From: Sarocladium kiliense
Taxonomy: Eukaryota; Ascomycota; Sordariomycetes; Hypocreales; Sarocladiaceae
NCBI GenBank assembly: GCA_030734395.1
Contig: JAUZTG010000047.1
Location: 310,001 to 374,000 of the forward strand
Direction: 5' to 3'
Length of the DNA: 64,000 nt
The notes beneath the pieces were generated by a model. The model saw only the letters and a list, made by a program, of their open reading frames with translations, had not been told where the DNA came from and ran no database searches. This document shows, one piece after another, positions 56,405 to 64,000 of this stretch (position 1 is its first letter; every line of letters begins with the position of its first letter). The position numbers and the translations under genes were made by a program.

Positions 56405-56689
56405 ATGCCTTCCCGACCATCCACACAACACTACGGCTCGTCCTCATCCTCAGCCTCCTCTGATTCCGACGTCTCATCTACCTCATCCTCCGCACAAGCC
56501 GGTGGCTACCGATATAGCATGGACTCTGTCCAACGACCCATTGCCTCTGTTGAGGTCCTGCGGTGCATGCGCTGTGCGCGCTCCGTCGAGGCCACCTCCA
56601 CAGACGATATCAGCTCAACCGGCATGGTCCGCATCTCCCACGGCTTGTACTACTGTGAGCGTTGTGCGAAGATGGTTGGCTACAAGTAA
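56405..56689 (+). CDS. small zinc-ribbon-like protein
   Basis: Single exon, 94 residues. I chose the ATG at 56405 because it follows a CACC context and a long CT-rich leader, and because the frame upstream of it is unlike protein. The N-terminal half is Ser-rich (SSSSSASSDSDVSSTSSS). The C-terminal half has two knuckles, CMRCARSVE and YYCERCAKMVGYK, 36 residues apart, which together would bind one zinc. Short Ser-rich proteins with this double-CxxC end occur widely in Pezizomycotina as uncharacterised proteins. The function is unknown; it may be a protein-interaction module. Its leader is over 500 nt long if the CT-rich stretch is transcribed, which hints at translational control. Confidence 0.75.
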   Translation: MPSRPSTQHYGSSSSSASSDSDVSSTSSSAQAGGYRYSMDSVQRPIASVEVLRCMRCARSVEATSTDDISSTGMVRISHGLYYCERCAKMVGYK

Positions 56690-59600
56690 ATGAGCCATGA
56701 TTCAACACAATCTTTCAGCAACTCGCACGAGCAGCAGGATCTGTCAATCTGAGATAACGACGACACGACTTACTTCATTCTATCACGATATCCTCTGGAG
56801 TCACAGTACATGTACTACCTCCTAATGAATCTGGTCACAAAAAAGAGAGTCAAGAGCTGCACCACCAAAGCTCCTCTCGCCAAACCACCCTTCCGCGCCG
56901 ACGCCACCTTGAGCGTCCGCAATACACGCGACACTCTCATGTCGATTGCTTTGGCTTTCATCGTCCTCACTTTTTTGGACGAAGCGTCTCTCTTTTGACG
57001 CCCTTCTTCATCCAAGCATACGATCAACAAAGGGTTGGATCCTCGTTTCATCCCCCTTTCCCCCCTTACCTTCCCCCTGTCCTCGAGCTATCCTGATGCT
57101 CGAGATGATTCCGGTTCACCCGGATTGCCCATTCACTGCAATGCGCACAATGCACATCTGTCTCATTTCCATCGGTCTTGGGAGTTGCTTAGCCTTGGTG
57201 GCTGAGCATATGGGAACGCGCACGGTACCCCGGCTCAGGCTTACGTGGGGCCCGGGCATGCCGACAACCTAATACAGGTCGGATCAGCACGATGCCTCAC
57301 CCAAACCATCAGGCAATTGAGCGTCGCCTTTTCGCGCCCAAACGACGGAAGCTTTCGATTGCGACGACTATTCCTCCCTTGTTTGGACCCGAATTTTGGC
57401 TTCAATTCAATTCTCCCTCGCAGTGCACTACTGGTCATGAAAGGCTCTCGACCCTGGTCAATTATGTCAGCGCCCATTGGTGCTATTTTTGCACGGCGGG
57501 GCGGAGCCTTCCATCATTGTGCATGAGCCGACGCTCTCTCATTCGACCAGCCTGGGACCTGGTGCGCCGCACAGGCCTTTTTGGGACAAACATGAGATCA
57601 GTGTCGATAGACAGGGGCCCGTCATCTCAACACGAGATTTCAACCCTTCATTTCACTATTTTTGGGTGGATGAGCGAGCGCCCGGATCTTTGACGAGCAA
57701 GATCGCGCCTCGCATTTGTACAGGTCAGGGTACTGCATTCGGGCAGCAACTGGCGTCTTGGGAATGGTGGTGGCTGCTTTACGGCCTCTGATTTTGGGAG
57801 CCTCGAATTAGGCACATGGGACTTCCACTTTCTTCATTGAGGGATATACAAGCCTATATGGTATCAATTTGGGCGTCCATTTTCTGTATCTTTACCAGAG
57901 CGAAATGAAGCGACTTTTTTTCAGTGGAGGACACAAAGAATATGAGATGGGTGAGGCAGAGAAAGCACCAATCAAAACAAAGAGAAACCTATCTTCCAAC
58001 TATTACAATCAGTCTGTGGAAACCTTGTAGTGTGAATCTGTGACAAGCGATGTCTATGACTATTGGAGTCTTGGCTGCGTCGAACTGCGAACCGAGGCGG
58101 TGACGTAAACGCTGTCGTTTGGGCGCTTAGTCGGACCCCCCCTGGCGAGTGATGCCATTTTTATGGCTGGATTTCGTGTCTGGGGCGTTTGAATGCACGC
58201 GACTCGGATCTTGGCATTTGAGCAAATATTCCACAGTTCGGAGTAGAGGACGTAACGATTACCTTAGTAAGTTGGACTGTATTCAATGTGGGAAATACGG
58301 GGACTATTGTTTCATGGACGAGGTGCCGAGGAGCCGGCTGGCTCGGAAACTAAACGCTGCCTTGATGGGCTGAGCGAAACGGGGGATTCGCTGGGGGTGG
58401 CTGTGTTGCACGCCTTGCATTTCGTTGTCAAACACGTACGTACGTACGTACGTTTATTATACTAGCAGTGAGAAGGATACAGAAATAGGATCAGGTCATG
58501 TTGTACAAAACAGACAGGGAGATACCCCTGTCATGGCATGTCGTAGAACTTCTCTTCGCTGGCTGAGAGAATATGAGTCAGAAAGCGACAAGGGAGCCTG
58601 AAAGAAATGAGACCCTTGTTTTTTTTATAAGGCGTCGGGCACGAACAGTGGGCTTTTGAGAGGCTTAGTTTACGATGGACTGTGTGAGGCTAGAGAGCTG
58701 TGAATTATTTTATTGTGCAGTCGGTGAAGGAAGGGATTCGGGTTTGGGGGTCGTTGTCTGTGCCTAACACGCCGAAAGGGGACCCTGAAAAAAAAAAATA
58801 GACTGACGCACCCACGCATCTAAGGCTCGCCCGCCTCAACGCGTCCGCCTTCCGTTGGCTAAGGTAAGGACGCCTCAACCCCAACAGTCGCACAAGCGAA
58901 CCCCTACCATACGGTAACGGTAGGCTGTCATGTCATGAAAGCCTCACACGGCACGTGAAGAATTTAGGGCAACATTGCACGAGATTACATACAACTCAAG
59001 TGCGTTGGGAAGAAAGGTCTAGACTTTTGAGGTCTTGGCGCGTGAAGACCAACGCTTGCGGTTGGGGCACTTGTGAGTAAGCGGACAAAGGATCCCCCTC
59101 TATTGATTCGAGGGGTCTAGACCGGTCGTTGAGGAAGGGAAACAACGTTACAGAAGCATTTGTTTGCGATGATCAAACGGGAGGACAGGGTTGGGTAGGC
59201 TGTATAGAGGGTCTGCCTCGCCATGATGGGATCAGGATCAGATGACTTTGCATCCCAAGCTCCGTCCAGAATAGTCGCAAGGTTTCGTCGATCGAATGAG
59301 ACATGGACCCAGGTATGTAGATTCTTTGTTTTTTTAAGATTTCCGGATGTGGGAATCCAAGGGAAGGAATGTGTTTAAAGTTTCGAAACGCACGAAAAAA
59401 GTTAGTTACAAGCACAGCCGCCCGTTGGAAAGATCATCCCATCCCACAGCTTAGACCAAGCTGGACCCTGAAATTTAGTTTTTATGTTAGGCCACTGCTA
59501 GCTGCCTGGAGTGGGATTAGGGGCTGCAAAGACAGCTGAGCTCAGGCCTTCAGGGGGGGTGGGTGTGTGAGGGGACCCCCGGGATCCAATGATCGACAGT

Positions 59601-60104
59601 GAGCACGCACCATGATTCGTCTCTTTCCCGTTCCTGTCTCTTTGACGGAGTCGGCTCATCAGCCCACTCGGTCGGGGTTGACCGTAGCTGAGAGCAAGAG
59701 TTTAAAACGTGGGGAATGGGCAGTTTGGAGGGCTTTTGGGATGGTGATGCGAAGGGAGGCATGTGATTTGGGTGGGTTTGGAGCTTTTTAGGTTGATGAG
59801 GATGGAAGAGGACGCCGGAGGCGGGAAGACGGAGGAAGAGAGATGGGTAAGGGGAGCTGAAGGAGTGCAAATGGAATGGAGATGTGAGTTTGGTAAAGGG
59901 GTGTAGGCTTCCGAGTTGGGCACCGTTTTCGTGGTCATGATGGATATGGGGCTAGATTGCTTGTGAGACAGTGCTATAAGGGGCTTCAAATATGGTCTTA
60001 GTTTGTTCTCTCATTCAGTATTAGGCAGTGCAATGATAGGCTCGCTGGGAGTCGGGACACAGAAGCAGACGATGTGTGCGTGTACAGTGCCACTATCGTG
60101 AATA
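56690..60104. other. 3.4-kb gene-poor region
   Basis: 3' flank of the zinc-ribbon gene, then sequence with no recognisable coding, RNA or mobile feature. It holds an (ACGT)5 repeat at 58434-58453. All ORFs here are short and overlapping. Confidence 0.5.
58434..58453. repeat. (ACGT)5 palindromic tetranucleotide repeat
   Basis: Five perfect ACGT copies. The 20-bp tract is its own reverse complement. Confidence 0.95.
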
Positions 60105-60267
60105 AAGCAAACATGCAACTGATATGCAGTGACAATTACCACAATCCTAACTCCTAGTCATATATATGCCCCTCGCATTTTGTCAAATGCCCGATGAGGC
60201 TATCGCGGTAGTCCCTTGCGTTGAGGCAGGGCTGAATCACCCGTTTCATGGTTGTGTGGCTGTCCAT
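60105..60267 (-). pseudogene. collapsed tandem copy of the adjacent 299-residue gene
   Basis: On the minus strand an ATG at 60267 opens a 37-codon frame, MDSHTTMKRVIQPCLNARDY..., matching the start of the intact gene at 61582 (MDGHENTKPLWLVQPRLDAS...). The DNA at 60193-60267 aligns with 61502-61582 and carries several C-to-T/G-to-A changes plus transversions and a gap. Past codon ~28 the match ends and the sequence turns directly into a copy of the 3' flank (60105-60190 resembles 60310-60398: ATATGCAGTGA...CCTCGCATTTT). Exons 2-4 and most of exon 1 are missing. It is a duplicated gene reduced to its two ends. Confidence 0.75.
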
Positions 60268-60309
60268 GGCTTCAGAGCCTGGTGTGGCAGTGGAAACACG
60301 CCATGTAAA

Positions 60310-60398
60310 ATCAATAAGGCAAATATGTAACTCATATGCAGTGATCAATATTGTAATATTAGCTTTTGGACCTCCTGTATACACCTCGCATTTTCTAA
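60310..60398. repeat. 3'-flank direct repeat, copy B
   Basis: This segment resembles 60105-60190 (shared words GCAAAYATG, ATATGCAGTGA and CCTCGCATTTT). It lies just downstream of the intact gene's stop (60477), while copy A lies downstream of the relic. The pair marks the ends of an old tandem duplication about 205 bp apart today. Confidence 0.7.
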
Positions 60399-60476
60399 AA
60401 AGCCAGAGCAAATGGTGGTATCTTGTGCGAAATCATCTCATCGTTAGAAGCCTCCCGTCTTTCTTCCGCCTAATCC

Positions 60477-61582
60477 TTATCCTACTACCTCAAAGTCATA
60501 GCCTAGTTCCGCCCTGATCCCCCGCAGCTCATCCTCAATGACCTTTGTCGGCTCTTCTGTTTGCGGCGTCGCCTGCGGCGTATCCTTTTGGCCAAGGAAA
60601 GGGTCAACGTTGCCGGGGACAGGCCGCTCTGCCATGACTGGCCAGTGGTCTTGCTGTGTTTAGAGTCAGTATTTATACGTGTAGAGCAAGGGATCTAGTA
60701 AAAGGGGGGTTGAGAAGAGAACTTACACCGTCGCGTACTGTCAGCCCGTGCTTCTGTCCACGAAATAACCTGTCTAGCTTCGCTCTCGTACCAGCCACCT
60801 TCTCAAGATTCACGAGACGGTAGCCGAGGAACACGATGCTCTCCTCCTCGTAGCATGCTGAGTATCCTTTTTCCCTCACGACCTGGAGACGACCTCGGGC
60901 GTGGACGTCAATGCCAAAGCTGGGGTCAAGCGGGATTTGAGCACCGGCTCCAGCGCCTTTGCGGTTAGAGGTTTCGTCTGAGGTTTCGAGGTTGGTGAGG
61001 GTGACGATGTCGGTGACGAAGTAGGCCTTGCCGTGGTTCTCTTGGAGGAGCTCGAAGACTTCTTCAAAATATCTGGATGCAGTGAGTATGAGTGATAAGG
61101 ATGCAGATTCTCCATTGACTAGGGGGCGAATACTTACTGTTTGTTTCGGAGAAGCTCTTTGAACTTCTCACCTGGAGAGTCCATATGCCATACTCTATAA
61201 AGAAATTAGTATAATCTCCTATTTCCAAGATTGCATGAAGGCATAGAGCGAAAAAGTCTTACCTCGCAACCGTAGCCACATTCTTATGACTCTCCTCCTT
61301 AGCTCTCTCACCAAATGCCTCCAAAATCTCATTCACCGATGCCGACACCGTCGCGTCCTTGATCCTCCTTGTCCAGAACTTCACGTTTCGTACCTGCACT
61401 GGCTTCGGATCCAGGTCAGGCACCAGCTCGCGCGGCAGCTTGTTCATATGGTAAGGTACACGGCGTTCGAGCGGCAGGTCCGTATACTTGACGACGCAGC
61501 CGATGAGCTTGTCGCGGTACTCGCTTGCGTCGAGGCGGGGCTGGACGAGCCACAGAGGCTTTGTGTTTTCGTGGCCGTCCAT
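60477..61582 (-). CDS. 299-residue protein, tentative fungal gasdermin-like (RCD-1/HET-Q1 type)
   Basis: Exons, read leftward: 61582-61263, 61194-61138, 61072-60727, 60653-60477; introns 68, 65 and 73 bp, all phase-consistent; total 900 nt. The ATG at 61582 (MDGHENTKP) is the first in frame and is also kept in the decayed copy. The protein has no signal peptide or long membrane helix. Seen features: a basic strand-rich start (VKFWTRRIKD), amphipathic SVNEILEAFGE, LLRNKQYFEEVFELLQENHG, the strand GKAYFVTDIVTL, a Gly/Ala spacer (GAGAGA), IVFLGYRLVNL, and a polar tail that could be cleaved off. Size and order of these parts recall fungal gasdermin-like proteins that permeabilise membranes in heterokaryon incompatibility. 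That assignment is from memory of the family's general pattern and is weak; the gene itself is well supported. Confidence 0.7.
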
Positions 61583-63338
61583 AGTGCCGTTGAGAGGTGT
61601 TATGCTTGAGTTGCTCAAAGTGTAAAAGGAGGAAATGGAGGCCGTCTATAAAGGTCTTTGGTGGGTGGTTATAAATCCCCTGGCCTGGCGTTTGAGTGAG
61701 GCGGTGATGACCCGACGGCAGTTGAGCTGAGGGAGCCTTGTCGCTGGGGGCTGAGCCACGCATGCGCCACTACCAGGGGTACAGACACAATAAAGCGAGC
61801 ACTTTACGTGTGTGTCAACATTGTAATACGGTTGTACCTTTTCAGCAGGCCTATGTTACGCTCAACATGTGACTCTTACAAACCCGCCACAACCCGCTAA
61901 ACCTGGGCTGCCTCAGCCAGAACTGTCGTGTTCCTAGGAAACGGGATGCTGGGATTCCGAGATCTCGGTAGGTGACATCATTTCGATACAGTGAGAGTTC
62001 TTTCCTATAATGAATCTATATTTAGTATTATCCAAGAATCACGTGCCGCCCTTTGAACACAATACATTGAATAGGGATTATAGTGCTTCATTCGCTAAGG
62101 AAGCTGTTGTGTCCGTCAAGTTATATGCCTCATATTAAACACACAGCGTGCAAGAGCGCATCAGAACTTACGTGTCTCTTATGTGTCTGAACCATTTCCT
62201 ATGTTCTTATAAACGAATGCGCTAATTTATGCATCGTCTCTTTCTAGCAGTATCGTGCATCGGTTCTTCCACAGTTGAGATTCGCAGTAATCAATCAGTG
62301 ATATCAGGGAAGGGCACATATAGGGTAAGTTCGCCGATAGTGGCTCATGTGAAGATGCCAAACCTCCAGTGATAACGCCATGGTGCAGCAACTAGATACA
62401 CAGAAACTCTGTGGTTCTTTATTTCATACGACACGACCTCGTATACAAAAAGCCTACACACTCTGCCTCCAGCACATGCTTCATCTTGAATTGTGATCGT
62501 GCGCTTAACCTACACTAGCCTACGGGTAGCCGCGCAGTGGAGCCGTCTGGGGAACGAGCCCTTGGACCTTAAATTCTCCCCAAAGCCGAAGGGATGCCCG
62601 GCTCAAGGTCAGCCAACTTGTCATGCAAGTCTCACTCACTTATTAAATGCGAATTTTCGATGTGGTCAAGTTGCGTTTAGCCAATTACTTTTGTTCTTGT
62701 TTTGCACGCAGATCGTAGCTGAGCTGAGGTCCTCCAAGCCTTGGCCTCTTTACACCTGTGACTAAGAAACCGAGATCGCGGCACTCCGGCCTCTCCACCT
62801 AAGCTCATCCAAATCTACCTGCCGCCTCCTCTCCCTCGCACCATCTTCTCCCAACCCTCTCCCTGCATCGTCGCATCCGGCTCTCACCATCACGACCGAG
62901 TTTCCATTCTCGACTGTGGTCTCCCACCTCTTCGATCCATTCCATCTCCTGAATCTGCCGCCAGGACTCCCACCGTACCGAGGCAGCCCTTTGTTCGCCC
63001 CCAGCCAGCGCTAGAACTGTCCGGCTTGGCGGCCTCCTTTCTGAGGCCTCCGCCCTTGTGGCCATCGACACGGGCTCGATCGACCATCGGTGTGTATCGT
63101 CGGCATCAGGACTGGTTCTCGGGCGTCATGCGATAGCTGCGCCGCGTAGGCAATGTCCTCTGCGCGACCTGGGTGATCACTCCAGGCCACCCAACAAGAC
63201 CAATCCTTTGCGACGAACCGATCCTCCAGCAGCTCGCCACCGCGTGGCTTAGCTCGGCTTGTTCCGATCGCCCCGAGCAGCTTGCGCTCTCCTCTTCACA
63301 TCTTGTGTATTTGTGTCTAGACCTCCCTATACGTCATC
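61583..63338. other. intergenic and leader of the Dcr2-like gene
   Basis: Promoter of the leftward 299-residue gene, then about 1 kb with nothing recognisable. A CT-rich leader of the rightward gene runs from about 62780. Confidence 0.5.
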
Positions 63339-64000
63339 ATGGCCCGACGCATCGTAAGTGCTCTCGTGCCCCCAGACTCGTCGCCTCCAGCCTTGGAAGA
63401 TGGTACTGACTCCGGATCTCCCGCACAGGTTCGCACGGGCATTCAGCTCTTCTCCATCGCCATCTTCACATTCCTCGTCGTCGCTTTCCTCGATCGAAAC
63501 TATAGAGTCCTTCCAAATGTCATCCATGGCTATATGCCCCAACACCACCCTGGTCTTGTCGTCACCGATGTCACGATAGCCAAATGCTCCACCCTCAATC
63601 CTTTCTCTTCATGTACGCTCGATCCCTCCGTCTGGCAGCGAGTCGACAAGGATCTCTACCTCGGCAAGACGTGGACTACGAGCGCTTTCGTCTATATCAA
63701 GAAGAAACACGAGGAGGAGCTCGATGCTGAGGATAGTGTGGTGATGGACGTCTCCATCGGGCGCCTTGAGCCTGCTCAGGGAGAGTCTGCGGATAAGTGG
63801 GAGTCTCGTGGCAACGGATTATGGGTCAGGCGTTCAGCAAAGAAGAAATCGAGCGACTCGGACGACGCCATTACGGATGTCGACGTCCTGTACGGCGACG
63901 ATGCAACTGAAGCGAGAGACGGCTGGGCCATCACAGGGACACCATTGCTGCTGAGCGGCGGCCTTACTCACAGTGTACACCTCACTGTACGGAGAGGTGC
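63339..64000 (+). CDS. Dcr2-like calcineurin-type phosphoesterase, 5' part only
   Basis: Exon 1 63339-63353 (MARRI), 75-bp intron, exon 2 from 63429 open to the window's end; 195 residues visible. A membrane anchor lies at about residues 10-25 (IQLFSIAIFTFLVVAFL), followed by HHPGLVVTDVTIAKCS, FSSC and a KWESRGNGLWV segment. This N-terminal pattern is what I recall from fungal Dcr2-type proteins, whose catalytic metallophosphatase domain would begin shortly after the cut. In yeast, Dcr2 dephosphorylates Sic1 and affects cell-cycle entry and the unfolded-protein response. The catalytic DxH and GDxx motifs are outside the window, so the call rests on the N-terminus alone. Confidence 0.65.
   Translation, partial: MARRIVSALVPPDSSPPALEDGTDSGSPAQVRTGIQLFSIAIFTFLVVAFLDRNYRVLPNVIHGYMPQHHPGLVVTDVTIAKCSTLNPFSSCTLDPSVWQRVDKDLYLGKTWTTSAFVYIKKKHEEELDAEDSVVMDVSIGRLEPAQGESADKWESRGNGLWVRRSAKKKSSDSDDAITDVDVLYGDDATEARDGWAITGTPLLLSGGLTHSVHLTVRRG

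Noticed and set aside
1..64000. Transposon, LTR or RIP-mutated repeat block
   Set aside because: No reverse transcriptase, integrase or transposase reading, no long terminal repeats and no AT-rich isochore could be seen by eye. RepeatModeler on the whole genome would be the decisive check.

Overview
This is a window of filamentous ascomycete (Pezizomycotina) nuclear DNA. The evidence is: genes broken by 44-91 bp introns with GTRNGY-type donors, CTRAY-type branch sites and YAG acceptors; CT-rich leaders; fungus-restricted families (Zn2Cys6 factor, Clr5-domain proteins, CAP22-like 8-Cys GPI protein, Dcr2-type phosphoesterase); and scattered TACCTWGGTA-like words common in Sordariomycetes. The class is inference. 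No bacterial, organellar, rRNA, confident tRNA, intact transposon or CRISPR feature was found.

Layout. 0.9-3 kb: a small secreted 8-cysteine GPI-type protein and a SAP/Tho1-like mRNP protein. 3.5-13.8 kb: a compact accessory block of Zn2Cys6 regulator, short-chain dehydrogenase, UDP-sugar:sterol-type glycosyltransferase with a VPS13-like tail, acidic secreted protein, decayed fragment of that secreted gene, and microsomal P450. It looks like a small tailoring/detoxification cluster without a backbone synthase. 13.8-20.2 kb is gene-poor and ends in the leader of a 1473-residue disordered protein with a methyltransferase-like C-terminus (20.2-24.6 kb). 25.5-27.1 kb: a TRM61-like tRNA m1A methyltransferase, probably mitochondrial. 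28.1-41.6 kb: two Clr5-domain genes flank a long CT-rich non-coding stretch and a large Ser/Thr kinase. 42.7-45.8 kb: a five-exon ankyrin-like/C2H2-type protein. 47.6-49.2 kb: the DNA primase large subunit. 49.2-56.4 kb is gene-poor. 56.4 kb: a 94-residue zinc-ribbon protein. 56.7-60.1 kb is gene-poor. 60.1-61.6 kb: a four-exon 299-residue protein that I tentatively compare to fungal gasdermin-like cell-death proteins, followed by a collapsed tandem copy. 63.3 kb to the end: the 5' part of a Dcr2-like phosphoesterase gene.

Housekeeping genes (primase, TRM61-like, Tho1-like, Dcr2-like, kinase) are mixed with accessory genes. The most interesting signals are the 60-61.6 kb gene with its decayed duplicate, the glycosyltransferase with a lipid-transfer-protein-like tail inside a regulator/SDR/P450 block, the methyltransferase-like protein with an altered SAM motif, and the five-exon ankyrin/zinc-finger protein. 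All exon models come from reading splice signals and phase by eye. No homology search was run.
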